Assembly: GCF_029697505.1 (NCBI RefSeq) | Contig: NZ_JARJEF010000013.1 | Span: 27,123-91,122 of the forward strand | Length of the DNA stretch: 64,000 nt | Direction: 5' to 3' | Source of the DNA: Pseudophaeobacter profundi | GTDB taxonomy: Bacteria; Pseudomonadota; Alphaproteobacteria; Rhodobacterales; Rhodobacteraceae | Shown: positions 16,445-25,179 of the stretch, one piece after another | Layout: every line of letters begins with the position of its first letter | Position numbering within the stretch: position 1 is the first letter of the stretch | Translations under genes and position numbers: made by a program | Notes under the pieces: generated by a model | What the model was told of the DNA's origin: nothing | The model's database searches: none | What the model saw: the letters and a program-made list of their open reading frames with translations, nothing else

Positions 16445-17356
16445 CTAAAAGATGACGGTAAAAGCAACCAGAAGCCCCAGCCCCAGGGCCCAGGTCTGCC
16501 AAAGAACATCGCAGCAGCGCCGGATGGCGGGTCCGGTTATGCTCTTGGTGCCAGCCGCATTGACCCAGGCAAAGTTGTGCATTTCGCCATCGTAAGATCG
16601 CGGCCCGGCCAGAGAGAGCCCGAGCGCGCGCGCCATGGCAGCTTCGGGCCAGCCGGCATTGGGCGAGCGGTGCCGGGCTGCATCCTGGCCAATGGCAGGC
16701 CAGTCACGCAGGCAACCGCCGACCGTGGCCATCAGCACTGCCGTTAGCCGCGCGGGCAGCAGGTTGACCAGATCATCCAGCCGCGCTGTGGCCCAGCCAA
16801 AATCGCGGTATCGGGCATTGCGATACCCGATCATGCTGTCGCCTGTGTTGATCATCTTATAGGCCAGCAATCCCGGTAGACCGGCCAGCAGGAACCAAAA
16901 GGCCGGGGCGACCACCCCATCCGACATGTTTTCCGCGCCGCTCTCGATGGCGGAACGCGCAACCTGTGGTCCTGTCATGGTTTCGGTGTCGCGGCTGACG
17001 ATCATCGCCACTGCCGCGCGGCCTTTGGCCAGCGATTGCGACAGCCCTTCGGCCACGGCGTGCAGGTGTTGTACCAGCGAACGCTGCGCCAAAAGGATGG
17101 TGGCAATCAGCACTTCGACAAATGGGCCAAACAGCGACAGGAGCCAGCCGAGGGTCAAGCCCAGCCCAAGCAGGCTGCCGGCGGCCAGCATCCCTTTGGC
17201 GCGCTTGGCCGTTCCAGCGTTCAGCCGGTTGTCCAGCCAGGTGACGCATTTGCCCATCAAGACCGCCGGGTGTGGCACCCGCGACCAGAGCCAGCCTGGC
17301 TCTCCCAGCAGGGCATCGAGCAAGAGCGCCAGCAGCAGCATTTCGGCGGTGTTCAT
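16445..17356 (-). CDS. cbiB: Adenosylcobinamide-phosphate synthase (CobD/CbiB)
   Basis: This 303-residue integral membrane protein attaches aminopropanol phosphate to the corrin ring in cobalamin synthesis. It is hydrophobic with several membrane segments. Family motifs are [20 protein letters not shown] near the N-terminus, [20 protein letters not shown] (the hallmark E(N)xxDGVxAP), [15 protein letters not shown] and [10 protein letters not shown]. The start overlaps the cobC stop by 4 bases, so both are translated together. The naming convention varies (cobD in aerobic-pathway organisms, cbiB in Salmonella). Confidence 0.95.
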   Translation of the reverse strand: MNTAEMLLLALLLDALLGEPGWLWSRVPHPAVLMGKCVTWLDNRLNAGTAKRAKGMLAAGSLLGLGLTLGWLLSLFGPFVEVLIATILLAQRSLVQHLHAVAEGLSQSLAKGRAAVAMIVSRDTETMTGPQVARSAIESGAENMSDGVVAPAFWFLLAGLPGLLAYKMINTGDSMIGYRNARYRDFGWATARLDDLVNLLPARLTAVLMATVGGCLRDWPAIGQDAARHRSPNAGWPEAAMARALGLSLAGPRSYDGEMHNFAWVNAAGTKSITGPAIRRCCDVLWQTWALGLGLLVAFTVIF

Positions 17357-18327
17357 AGCGCGGCCTCCAGCCGATCCCAGCCGGACGCGGGTGGCAGGCC
17401 AAGACGGATATAGGTTTCAGAGTAGGGGAAGGTGCGGCTCCAGATATGAGCCTTGGCCAGACGGTTCTGCCAGGCGGCGGCCTCGTCCACCTCATAGAGG
17501 CGAAACAAATCGGTGCCGCCGACCAGTCGGGCGCCCCGCTTGGTTGCCAGTTGATCCAGGCGTATCGCGTCGCGGGCAAGGCTCTGGCGGGTCTGGCTGG
17601 CCCAGTGATGATCCTGCAGGGCTTTGATCCCGGTCTTGAGCGCCGGGCCAGAGACGGCCCAGGGCCCCTGAATATGCGCCAGCGCCTGGATTAAGGCCGG
17701 ATCGCCAATGGCAAATCCCAGCCGCATCCCGGCAAGGCCCCAAAATTTTCCAAAGCTTTTCAGCACGACCACACCAGGGCGCGCGGCCATATGGATCAGG
17801 CTCTGATCGGGGCAGATGTCGCAGAAACTCTCGTCGATGATGGTGAATGGCGCATCCAGTTCCGCCGCGCGCCACAGACGGCCGTCGGGGTTGTTGGGAT
17901 GCACGGCCACCTGTGCGGCGGTTGCTGCCGCAGCGCAAATGGACCAGCCATGATGCGCGAAGGCCGCAGCATGTTCGTTATAGGTGGGCGTTTCGATCCT
18001 GACCTGAGCCGCAGGGACAAGGCCGGGCAACAGGGCAATCAGCGCCGAGGCTCCGGGCGCAGGCAGAACCGCAGCCCCGTCGGGCACCGACCAGAATTGT
18101 CGCGCGGCCTGTTGCAGCGCCTCATTGGCGGCACTGTCCGGCAGGGCGGTCCAATCTGTGTCAGTGAAAAACGGTAGCGGATAGGGGGTGGGATTGATCC
18201 CGGTCGAGAGATCAATCCAAGTGGCGCGCGCCCCGCCATATCGGGTGATGGCGGCGCTCAGGTTGCCGCCATGGTCGCGCTGGGTGGCGCCGGTTTCTAT
18301 CCTGGCTTCAGACGTTTTTGCCGACAT
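17353..18327 (-). CDS. cobC: Threonine-phosphate decarboxylase (CobC)
   Basis: The 324-residue PLP enzyme of the aminotransferase class I/II fold decarboxylates L-threonine phosphate to aminopropanol phosphate, the substrate of the next gene. Visible are [40 protein letters not shown] and the PLP lysine context [20 protein letters not shown]. The 4-bp ATGA-type overlap with cbiB supports an operon of the nucleotide-loop branch of B12 synthesis. The upstream region to 18453 was checked for a cobalamin riboswitch core, but none was convincing. Confidence 0.93.
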   Translation of the reverse strand: MSAKTSEARIETGATQRDHGGNLSAAITRYGGARATWIDLSTGINPTPYPLPFFTDTDWTALPDSAANEALQQAARQFWSVPDGAAVLPAPGASALIALLPGLVPAAQVRIETPTYNEHAAAFAHHGWSICAAAATAAQVAVHPNNPDGRLWRAAELDAPFTIIDESFCDICPDQSLIHMAARPGVVVLKSFGKFWGLAGMRLGFAIGDPALIQALAHIQGPWAVSGPALKTGIKALQDHHWASQTRQSLARDAIRLDQLATKRGARLVGGTDLFRLYEVDEAAAWQNRLAKAHIWSRTFPYSETYIRLGLPPASGWDRLEAAL

Positions 18328-18453
18328 GGAAAAGGCTCCGACCTGCTATCAACCCCACCGCATATCGCGAGTGTGCCATGCGGGTATGAAACAGGCCAGA
18401 GCATAAGGCAAGCCAGCTCTGCCGGGCCGTTCTGGGGTGGGGCCGGGCAGGGG

Positions 18454-19428
18454 TTAGCCGCGATTATGTGGGGCCATCCAGTCGATATCCGGGTTCACCG
18501 GAATGATGCGGTAGGGGTTTATGGTGTCATGGCTGTAGTGATAGTGGCGCACGATATGGTCCATGCCCACGGTGTCGGCAACACCAGGAATCTGAAACAG
18601 TTCGCGGCAATAGGCCCAGAGATTGGGATAGTCGATGATCCGCTTCTTGTTGCATTTGAAATGCAGGTGATAGACTGGATCAAACCGCAGCAGCGTGGTG
18701 AACAGGCGCCAGTCTGCTTCGGTCAGTTCTGTGCCCATCAGATAGCGATGCTGCGACAGCAGATCTTCCAGCCAGTCAAGCGAGTCAAACAACGGCCCCA
18801 CGGCGGCGTCATAGGCCTCTTGGCTGGTGGCAAATCCACATCTGTAGACGCCATTATTCACCGTGTCATAGACCCGCGTATTGACCGCCTCGATTGGCTC
18901 GCGCAGCTCTTCCGGCCAAAAATCACGGGTGTTGCCGGTGATGTCATCAAAGGCCGAATTGAACATGCGAATGATCTCGGCGCTTTCGTTTGACACGATG
19001 GTGCCGCGTTGCTTGTCCCAGAGGATCGGGACGGTGACGCGGCCGGAGTATTTGGGATCGGCACGTGTATAGATCTGATGCGCATAGTCGGACTGAAACA
19101 GATGATCGCCGGTGGCACCATGGTCGTCGCGCTCAAAGGTCCAGCCGTCGCCCAGCATGTCAGGATGCACAACCGAGACCGAGATATGATCTTCCAGTCC
19201 TTTCAGGGCGCGAAAAATCAGGGTGCGATGGGCCCAGGGGCAGGCCAGCGAGACATAAAGATGATAGCGTCCGCTTTCGGCCTGAAAGCCATCCTTGCCG
19301 CTGGGACCAGCGCTGCCATCCGGCGTGATCCAATTGCGAAACTGCGATTTGGAACGCTCAAAGGCACCGCCGGTTGATTTGGTATCATACCACTGATCTT
19401 TCCAGATCCCGTCAATCAAAAGTCCCAT
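18454..19428 (-). CDS. Glutathionyl-hydroquinone reductase (GST Omega-like, YqjG/ECM4 family)
   Basis: The 324-residue protein has the arrangement of the xi-class glutathione transferases that remove glutathione from quinone conjugates. An N-terminal thioredoxin-like domain contains the catalytic Cys63 in SLACPWAHRTLIFRALKGLE. It is followed by PILWDKQRGTIVSNESAEII, the glutathione-binding region, and a helical C-terminal domain with LMGTELTEADWRLFTTLLRF. The start at 19428 has a good Shine-Dalgarno (GGAGAG) and the family's typical MGLLIDGIW opening. The longer frame upstream was rejected. It may protect against quinones or redox stress. Confidence 0.92.
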   Translation of the reverse strand: MGLLIDGIWKDQWYDTKSTGGAFERSKSQFRNWITPDGSAGPSGKDGFQAESGRYHLYVSLACPWAHRTLIFRALKGLEDHISVSVVHPDMLGDGWTFERDDHGATGDHLFQSDYAHQIYTRADPKYSGRVTVPILWDKQRGTIVSNESAEIIRMFNSAFDDITGNTRDFWPEELREPIEAVNTRVYDTVNNGVYRCGFATSQEAYDAAVGPLFDSLDWLEDLLSQHRYLMGTELTEADWRLFTTLLRFDPVYHLHFKCNKKRIIDYPNLWAYCRELFQIPGVADTVGMDHIVRHYHYSHDTINPYRIIPVNPDIDWMAPHNRG

Positions 19429-19703
19429 GGGCGCATCTCTCCTCAACTGCGGGCGGGCCAGCCCGTCGGTGTATCGTCGTTGCATCACAGATAGGCGCAG
19501 CTGGCGTTCAGGCCTAGGCTTGTGGTCGCGCAGGGGCTCTGCATCGGCGCACATCACACCTGGGTGTTGCAGGCAGACGGCGCGGTTGTCTCAAAATGTT
19601 CACTTGATTTTATCCATTTTCAAGTCACCCTCAGAAGGGAAAGACACAGCCGACCCGGATGCGATTCTCCATCGCTCGTTCACTTGCAAAAAGGGCCACT
19701 GCC

Positions 19704-20075
19704 ATGACCACCTATGTGCCAAAAGCTGTACAAGAGGCGCTGGATGCTGCGCGCGTTTCGGGCCTGAAAAAGAAAAGCCGCCTGCGGGTGGCTGTCGATG
19801 GTGGCTATTTTCCGGTGCTGCGCACCTGGAAGAATGGCTTTTCTGTCGAAGAGGCATTTGTGCCGCAGCTGCGTGGGCTGGTCGATATTTATGATGGCGC
19901 GCGCCATGTGTCGCAGTGCCTGATCGTCGCCTCCGAGGCCGAGGGCGGTGAAATGCGCTATGAGTTTAAGCGTTCCACCGCAGCAGCGGCCAGCGCCCCG
20001 CTGGATTTCTACCGCGCCCCGGATGCGCCGGTGGGTCTGCTGGGCAATGAGGGCGCCGAAAGCCGCCTTGGATAA
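19704..20075 (+). CDS. Conserved hypothetical protein, 123 aa
   Basis: This is a small soluble protein with a basic N-terminus (MTTYVPKAVQEALDAARVSG, then LKKKSRLRV) and no signal peptide or membrane segment. The middle reads VAVDGGYFPVLRTWKNGFSV, LRGLVDIYDGARHVSQCLIV and GGEMRYEFKRSTAAAASAPL, giving a mixed alpha/beta protein. I do not recognise a named family but the arrangement looks like a real protein. An earlier ATG at 19659 is possible, but the MTTYVPK start is more natural. It is divergent from the glutathionyl-hydroquinone reductase gene and ends before a strong terminator. Confidence 0.7.
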   Translation: MTTYVPKAVQEALDAARVSGLKKKSRLRVAVDGGYFPVLRTWKNGFSVEEAFVPQLRGLVDIYDGARHVSQCLIVASEAEGGEMRYEFKRSTAAAASAPLDFYRAPDAPVGLLGNEGAESRLG

Positions 20076-20120
20076 CGACAGCGCGTTCATCTGTGCTGCA
20101 CAGGCCTAGGCCAGAATGAA

Positions 20121-20158
20121 AAAAGACCCGCAGTCGGATGGCTGCGGGTCTTTTGTTT
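20121..20158. terminator. Bidirectional intrinsic terminator
   Basis: AAAAGACCCGCAG (20121-20133) pairs with CTGCGGGTCTTTT (20142-20154), a perfect 13-bp stem with T-runs in both directions. It separates the hypothetical gene from the convergent PatB gene. Confidence 0.9.
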
Positions 20159-20176
20159 AGCGGGTCTTTGGATGTT

Positions 20177-21349
20177 TCACTGCAGGTCTGAAAAGGCCCG
20201 CGCCAGACGTTCGCCTGCCTCGATCACGCGGCTGCGCTGGGTGCCCATGTTGAAGCGCAGGAAGGTTTCGCCGCCGGTGCCAAAGGTGGTGCCATGGTTG
20301 GCAGCAATGCCGGCCCCCTGTTCAACCCGTTTTGTGAATTCTTCCCGGCTCATCCCGGTGCCGGAAAAATCAACCCATGACAGATATGTCGCCTGCAGCT
20401 TCATCGTGCTGAGGCCGGGAATTTCCGCGATGGCGGCATCAAAGACCTGACGGTTGCCATCGATATAGGCGACCAGCTCATCCGCCCATTTGGCACCTTC
20501 GGGCGAATAGACCGCCGCGGTGGCCAGCTGTCCGGCTGAATTTGGCGCCAGCGCCAGCGCCAGCATGCGGCGCTGAAATTTTTCCCGCAGATCGGGGTCG
20601 GGGATGATCACCTGCCCGGTGTGCAGCCCGGCAAAGTTAAAGGTCTTGGACGGAGCGGTCAGCATCAGCAACCGGTCAGTGATCTCGGGGACCGCGTTCT
20701 GCATCGGGATATGTGTCGCGCCATCAAACACCAGATCGTGGTGGATTTCATCCGACAGCAGGATCAGGTCATGGCGTTTGGCAAAATCCGCCACCGCCTG
20801 CAACTCTTCCTGGGTCCAGACGCGGCCGCCGGGGTTATGCGGTGAACAGAGGATGACCATCTTTTCCTTGCCGGTCATCTGGGCGTCATAGGCTGCCATA
20901 TCCATTTCATAGCGGCCGTTTTCATTGATCATCTGGCATTCGACCACTTCGCGGCCGGCATTGTTAATGACCTTGGCAAAGGCGTGATAGACAGGCGTGA
21001 ACAGAACGATGCCGTCGCCTGGCTGGGTGAAGGTATCCAGGCACATGCCAACGCCGTTCACCAGGCCGGTGGTGGTAAAGATCGCCTCTGGCTCGACAGT
21101 CCAGCCATGACGGTTTTGCATCCACCAGCAAATCGCATCCTTGTAGGGGGTGTCACAGTTGACATAGCCATAGATCCCGTGATCGGCCATTTCGCGCATC
21201 TTGTCTGTGACCATGGGTGGCACGGCAAAATCCATATCCGCGACCCACATCGCCAGCCCATCATCAGGAGAGACGCCATAGAGGCTCTCCATGTAGTCCC
21301 ATTTGGCGCAATAGGTGCCGCGACGGTCAATGATGCTGTCAAAATCCAT
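20177..21349 (-). CDS. PatB/MalY-type aminotransferase (cysteine-S-conjugate beta-lyase)
   Basis: The 390-residue PLP enzyme belongs to the PatB/MalY group, which cleaves C-S bonds (cystathionine, cysteine conjugates) or aminotransfers. Motifs: DFDSIIDRRGTYCAKWDY and WVADMDFAVPP near the N-terminus, AIFTTTGLVNGV, LCSPHNPGGRVWTQEEL, SDEIHHDLVF, and the PLP lysine in TAPSKTFNFAGLHTGQV. It ends RVIEAGERLARAF. The gene is divergent from def1. In some Roseobacter relatives a patB-type gene belongs to tropodithietic acid synthesis, but no other tda genes are present here, so a general C-S lyase is the safe call. Confidence 0.9.
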   Translation of the reverse strand: MDFDSIIDRRGTYCAKWDYMESLYGVSPDDGLAMWVADMDFAVPPMVTDKMREMADHGIYGYVNCDTPYKDAICWWMQNRHGWTVEPEAIFTTTGLVNGVGMCLDTFTQPGDGIVLFTPVYHAFAKVINNAGREVVECQMINENGRYEMDMAAYDAQMTGKEKMVILCSPHNPGGRVWTQEELQAVADFAKRHDLILLSDEIHHDLVFDGATHIPMQNAVPEITDRLLMLTAPSKTFNFAGLHTGQVIIPDPDLREKFQRRMLALALAPNSAGQLATAAVYSPEGAKWADELVAYIDGNRQVFDAAIAEIPGLSTMKLQATYLSWVDFSGTGMSREEFTKRVEQGAGIAANHGTTFGTGGETFLRFNMGTQRSRVIEAGERLARAFSDLQ

Positions 21350-21519
21350 GAGATCCTCCGGTTGTTTTCAGCGAAGCTAGCGGCAAACGCGCCATGTGCA
21401 AGCGGATCCGTGCTTTCAGCCCGCGATGGCTTGGCGCCTGCGGTACTTTTTGGGCGGCGGGCAGGGATCTGCGGTGCCTAGCCGTTGCAGTGATGGGGGC
21501 AATGGCCTAAATCACCCCC

Positions 21520-22038
21520 ATGAAACATTCGATCCTGATCCATCCTGATCCCCGTTTGAAAAAGGTCTGCGCCCCGGTGTCGGATCTTTCGGATAAACTG
21601 CGTCTGCTGGCCGATGACATGCTGGAAACCATGTATGCGGCCCCCGGCATTGGCCTGGCTGCGCCGCAGATCGGGGTTCTGGATCGCCTGATCGTGCTGG
21701 ATTGCGAAAAGGCCGAGGGTGTCGCGGCCAAGCCTCTGGTGATGTTCAACCCTGAAGTCATCGCCGCCTCGGACGAGACAAACGTCTATGACGAAGGCTG
21801 CCTGTCGATCCCGGACCAATATGCCGAAGTGACCCGCCCCAAAGAGGTCGAGGTGCAGTGGGTGGACCGGAACGGAAAGGTGCAGCGCGAGACCTTTGAT
21901 GGGCTTTGGGCCACCTGTGTCCAGCATGAAATCGACCATCTGCAAGGCAAGCTGTTCATCGACTACCTGAAACCGTTGAAGCGGCAGATGATCACGCGCA
22001 AGATGCAAAAGCTTAAGCGCGAAATGGCGCGGGACTGA
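21520..22038 (+). CDS. def: Peptide deformylase 1
   Basis: The 172-residue metalloenzyme removes formyl from the N-terminal methionine of new proteins. All three family motifs are intact: GIGLAAPQIG, EGCLSIP (metal-binding Cys) and QHEIDHLQGKLF (HExxH with catalytic Glu). The N-terminus MKHSILIHPDPRLKKVCAPV is typical. It heads a run def1-def2-def3-fmt, so the formylating and deformylating enzymes are encoded together. The gap to def2 is 5 bases. Confidence 0.96.
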   Translation: MKHSILIHPDPRLKKVCAPVSDLSDKLRLLADDMLETMYAAPGIGLAAPQIGVLDRLIVLDCEKAEGVAAKPLVMFNPEVIAASDETNVYDEGCLSIPDQYAEVTRPKEVEVQWVDRNGKVQRETFDGLWATCVQHEIDHLQGKLFIDYLKPLKRQMITRKMQKLKREMARD

Positions 22039-22043
22039 CGGGG

Positions 22044-22550
22044 ATGGCGCTCTTGCCGATCGTTCAGTGGCCCGATCCCGGCCTGTCGACCCACTGCGCT
22101 GCGGTGGGCGATGAGGATCTGACAGGGCTGATCGCGGATATGTTTGATACCATGTATGACGCGCCGGGGCGCGGCCTGGCTGCGCCGCAGGTCGGGGTGT
22201 TGAAACGGCTGTTCGTGATGGATGTCAGCTGGAAAGAGGGCGCGCCGGCGCCGCTGGTGATGATCAATCCCGAAATCCTGTCTTTTGGCGAGGCCCAGCA
22301 GCCGGGTGAAGAAGGCTGCCTGTCCATACCAGGCGTTCTTGTGGCAGTGCAGCGCCCCACCACCGTGACACTGCGCTGGCAGGACGCTGGGCGCGCCTGG
22401 CAGCAGGGACGCTTTGATGGTTTTGCCGCCCGCTGCATTCAGCATGAATATGACCACCTTGATGGGCTTGTCACCTTTGACCGGCTGGGCCCTGCGGCCC
22501 GCGCCGAGGCGGAAGGCACCTATCGCCGCACTCTGGAGAGTTCTGCATGA
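22044..22550 (+). CDS. Peptide deformylase 2 (paralogue)
   Basis: This is a 168-residue deformylase-family protein with motifs GRGLAAPQVG, EGCLSIPGVLVAVQRP and QHEYDHLDGLVTF, so all metal ligands (Cys, two His) and the catalytic Glu are present. Only the first motif differs slightly (R for I). It therefore should be active. It overlaps def3 by 4 bases (ATGA). Many alphaproteobacteria carry several def genes; what separates this copy from def1 is unknown. Confidence 0.92.
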   Translation: MALLPIVQWPDPGLSTHCAAVGDEDLTGLIADMFDTMYDAPGRGLAAPQVGVLKRLFVMDVSWKEGAPAPLVMINPEILSFGEAQQPGEEGCLSIPGVLVAVQRPTTVTLRWQDAGRAWQQGRFDGFAARCIQHEYDHLDGLVTFDRLGPAARAEAEGTYRRTLESSA

Positions 22551-23044
22551 CCGCACGTATTTGCCTGCCCTGGCCCGACAAACGCCTGCGGACTGCGGCG
22601 GCCCCGGTAGATGAAATCACCGATGAAATCTGCCAGATCTGGCAGGATATGATCGACACGATGGAGGCGATGCCCGGTGTTGGACTTGGTGCCAATCAGA
22701 TCGGGGTGATGCTGCGCCTTGCGGTGGTTGATGGCTCCAAGGAGCGTGGCCGCGCTGTGCGGATGGCCAATCCCGAGGTGTTGCATGCCTCCACTCAGTT
22801 GCGCGAACACGAAGAAGCCAGCCCCAATCTGCCTGGTGTCTCGGCCAAGATTAAACGCCCGCGTGCCGTCACCGTGCGCTACATGGATGAAACCGGCGCG
22901 ATGACGGAACGCGATTTTGTCGGCATCGAGGCCACCAGCGTACAGCATCAGATCGACCACTTGAACGGCAAGCTGTATTTTGATCACCTCAGCAAGGTGA
23001 AGCGTGACATGCTGATAAAGAAATCCAGGAAATTGAACGGCTAA
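22547..23044 (+). CDS. Peptide deformylase-like protein, predicted inactive
   Basis: The 165-residue protein keeps the deformylase fold and length but not the chemistry. Motif 1 is GVGLGANQIG instead of GIGLAAPQIG. Motif 2 is EASPNLPGV, so the metal-binding Cys is Ser92. Motif 3 is QHQIDHLNG, so the catalytic Glu of HExxH is Gln135. The two histidines remain (His134, His138). The gene is otherwise undamaged, has normal codon use, and is translationally coupled to def2, arguing against simple decay. A regulatory or peptide-binding role is inference. It lies 18 bases before fmt. Confidence 0.9.
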   Translation: MTARICLPWPDKRLRTAAAPVDEITDEICQIWQDMIDTMEAMPGVGLGANQIGVMLRLAVVDGSKERGRAVRMANPEVLHASTQLREHEEASPNLPGVSAKIKRPRAVTVRYMDETGAMTERDFVGIEATSVQHQIDHLNGKLYFDHLSKVKRDMLIKKSRKLNG

Positions 23045-23062
23045 AAGCCAGGGAGCAGCTCC

Positions 23063-23983
23063 ATGCGCATCATCTTTATGGGAACGCCGGATTTTTCGGT
23101 GCCGGTATTGGACGCGCTGGTTGCAGCGGGACATGACATCGCCGCCGTCTATTGCCAGCCCCCGCGCCCCGCAGGGCGCGGCAAGAAGGATCGGCCGACC
23201 CCTGTGCATGCCCGCGCGCTTGAACTGGGTTTTGAGGTGCGCCATCCGGTATCGCTGAAGGGCGCGGCCGAACAAGAGGCCTTTGCGGCCTTGCAGGCGG
23301 ATGTTGCAGTGGTTGTAGCCTACGGGCTGATCCTGCCGCAGGCGGTATTGGATGCGCCGAAACGCGGCTGTCTGAATATTCATGCCAGCCTGCTGCCGCG
23401 GTGGCGCGGCGCAGCCCCCATTCATCGCGCGATCATGGCAGGGGATGAGGAAACCGGCGTCTGCATCATGCAGATGGAGGCAGGTCTGGATACCGGCCCG
23501 GTGCTGCTGCGCGAAGGCACCCCCATTGGTGCAGAAGAAACCACCAGCCAGCTGCACGACCGCCTGTCAGACATGGGTGCCTCGCTGATTGTCACCGCGC
23601 TTGGCCATCTCGATGGGCTGTCGCCGCAGGTGCAACCCGATGAGGGCGTGACCTATGCCGCCAAGATCGACAAGGCCGAAGCGCAGATCGACTGGACACA
23701 GCCCGCCGAGGAGGTCGACCGCAAGATCCGCGGGCTGTCGCCTTTTCCCGGTGCCTGGGTGGAAATTGATGGTCAGCGGGTCAAGTTGCTGGCCTCGCGT
23801 TTGGCGAGCGGAACTGGCCAGCCGGGGCAGGTGCTGGATGGTGATCGCCTGACCATTGCCTGTGGCACGGGCGACGGTGCTGGCGCGATTGAGCTTTTGC
23901 GGTTGCAACGGGCCGGTAAAGGCGCGCAGGATCGCGACATATTTGTGCTGGGCTTTCCGCTGGAAAGTGGTCGTCAGCTATAA
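23063..23983 (+). CDS. fmt: Methionyl-tRNA formyltransferase
   Basis: This 306-residue enzyme formylates initiator Met-tRNA with 10-formyl-tetrahydrofolate. The N-terminal domain shows [16 protein letters not shown], the loop [11 protein letters not shown] and the formyl-transfer motif [26 protein letters not shown] follows. The C-terminal OB-like domain begins around residue 205. The ribosome binding site is AGGGAG. Position directly after three def genes is a conserved arrangement, joining formylation with deformylation. Confidence 0.96.
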   Translation: MRIIFMGTPDFSVPVLDALVAAGHDIAAVYCQPPRPAGRGKKDRPTPVHARALELGFEVRHPVSLKGAAEQEAFAALQADVAVVVAYGLILPQAVLDAPKRGCLNIHASLLPRWRGAAPIHRAIMAGDEETGVCIMQMEAGLDTGPVLLREGTPIGAEETTSQLHDRLSDMGASLIVTALGHLDGLSPQVQPDEGVTYAAKIDKAEAQIDWTQPAEEVDRKIRGLSPFPGAWVEIDGQRVKLLASRLASGTGQPGQVLDGDRLTIACGTGDGAGAIELLRLQRAGKGAQDRDIFVLGFPLESGRQL

Positions 23984-23996
23984 GGAGAGCGTGGCG

Positions 23997-24233
23997 ATGT
24001 TTTTAGCCCTGACGGGAACCATGGTGATCGCCGGGATCACCGGCTATATTGCCGAGAAAAGCGGCTTTACTCAGAATGGCTATCTGGCGTCGATCATCAT
24101 CTGTATCGGCGGAGCCTTTCTGTTTTATTTCATGCGGATCATGTTCGGCCTTGGCTTTGTATCGCCGGGGGTGAACGCCATCCTGTCCTCTATCGGTGCG
24201 CTGATCATAGTGCCGTTCCACTGGCGCCGCTGA
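23997..24233 (+). CDS. Small two-to-three-helix membrane protein
   Basis: The 78-residue protein is almost entirely hydrophobic, with segments at about 1-17 (MFLALTGTMVIAGITGY), 29-47 (ASIIICIGGAFLFYF and on) and 55-72 (VNAILSSIGALIIVP), and ends HWRR. AAGGAG lies about 8 bases upstream of the ATG, 13 bases after fmt. It resembles the neighbouring GlsB/YeaQ-type protein in size and glycine spacing. The pair is probably co-transcribed with fmt. Function unknown. Confidence 0.75.
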   Translation: MFLALTGTMVIAGITGYIAEKSGFTQNGYLASIIICIGGAFLFYFMRIMFGLGFVSPGVNAILSSIGALIIVPFHWRR

Positions 24234-24245
24234 GGGAGAGCTTTC

Positions 24246-24482
24246 ATGGCTATTATCTTTCTGATCATCATTGGCGCTGCGGCAGGCTTTCTGGCAACGC
24301 GGATCATGGGGCTTGAGCTGGATATCATCTCCACTGTGGTGATTGGCATCGCGGGTGCATTGATTGGCGGGCTGGTTTTGCGGATGCTGCTGTCGGTGAT
24401 GGGGATGATGGCCGGGCTGGTGGGCGCGGTTCTTGGGGCGCTGGTGCTGATCTGGCTTTGGCAAGTCTATGTCAAACGCTAG
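24246..24482 (+). CDS. GlsB/YeaQ/YmgE-family small membrane protein
   Basis: This 78-residue protein has the transglycosylase-associated (YeaQ/YmgE/GlsB) pattern: a first helix AIIFLIIIGAAAGFLATRIM, a turn, then VVIGIAGALIGGLVLRMLLS and a last helix with GLVGAVLGALVLIWLW. It is glycine-rich and ends YVKR. Proteins of this group are linked to general stress. It lies 12 bases after the previous small gene and ends the fmt run; the next gene converges. Confidence 0.8.
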   Translation: MAIIFLIIIGAAAGFLATRIMGLELDIISTVVIGIAGALIGGLVLRMLLSVMGMMAGLVGAVLGALVLIWLWQVYVKR

Positions 24483-24524
24483 CAGCACGGGCTGACGTGA
24501 TCTGCCCAACCGGGCTGGCCTGGC

Positions 24525-25148
24525 CTAGCTGCGCGGTGGGCGGCTTTTGTAGACAGGTAGATGCCAGCCAAAAGCGATAGAGCCCGCCCGCAACCCCCAG
24601 CACACGCCTGCGCAGAGAATAAGCGCCAGCCCCGATGTGATGCCAAGTGAAATTGCGGCAACGGCGACAATGGCCCCGATCATGGCGCAGCTGATGTATA
24701 GCTCGCCTTGTTTCAGCACCAGGGGGACCTCGCCCACCACCACATCGCGCATCAAACCGCCAAGGCTCCCGGTGGCCATGCCCATCAAGACGACGATGAC
24801 GGCGGGTTTGCCCATCGACAGGGCCGCGCCAGTGCCGGCAGATACCGCGATAGCAAGGGCAAAACTGTCCAGCCAGATCACCCAGCGCAGGCGGCTTTCG
24901 ACAAGATGGGCGGTGAAGAACACCACCACCGCCGCACCGGATGCCAGCAGAATGAAATTGGGATCACCGACCCAAAACACCTGATCGCGGTTCAGCAACA
25001 AATCCCGTACCGTGCCGCCGCCCACCGCCGTCAGGCAGGAAATGAAGGCAAAACCGACGATATCCAGCTGCGCCCGGCTGGCCACCAGCGCCCCGGTCAG
25101 GGCAAAGACCAGAACCGAGGCGTAATCCAGCAGGGTGACCAGGGTCAT
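24525..25148 (-). CDS. Trimeric intracellular cation channel family protein (UPF0126)
   Basis: The 207-residue membrane protein has seven predicted helices made of two repeats, each with a GGxxRD motif: TAVGGGTVRDLLLNRDQVFW and SLGGLMRDVVVGEVPLVL. This is the YadS/YicG/TRIC signature, an inner-membrane cation (K+-like) channel family. The start at 25148 (MTLVTLLDYASVLVFALTGAL) puts the first membrane helix at the N-terminus. The 56 codons before it are basic and unlike the family. It is last in the run ispH/lysE/methyltransferase/rnhA on this strand. Confidence 0.9.
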   Translation of the reverse strand: MTLVTLLDYASVLVFALTGALVASRAQLDIVGFAFISCLTAVGGGTVRDLLLNRDQVFWVGDPNFILLASGAAVVVFFTAHLVESRLRWVIWLDSFALAIAVSAGTGAALSMGKPAVIVVLMGMATGSLGGLMRDVVVGEVPLVLKQGELYISCAMIGAIVAVAAISLGITSGLALILCAGVCWGLRAGSIAFGWHLPVYKSRPPRS

Positions 25149-25179
25149 GGCTGTCTCTCCCGGATCCCTGTCGCGCCAG

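Noticed and set aside
18328-18453. Cobalamin riboswitch ahead of cobC-cbiB
   Set aside because: No recognisable B12-box core in the expected place; the G+C-rich stretch alone is not evidence.
20177-21349. PatB gene as part of a tropodithietic acid cluster
   Set aside because: No tdaA-F, paaZ2 or related genes occur within the window; the enzyme alone is a common C-S lyase.
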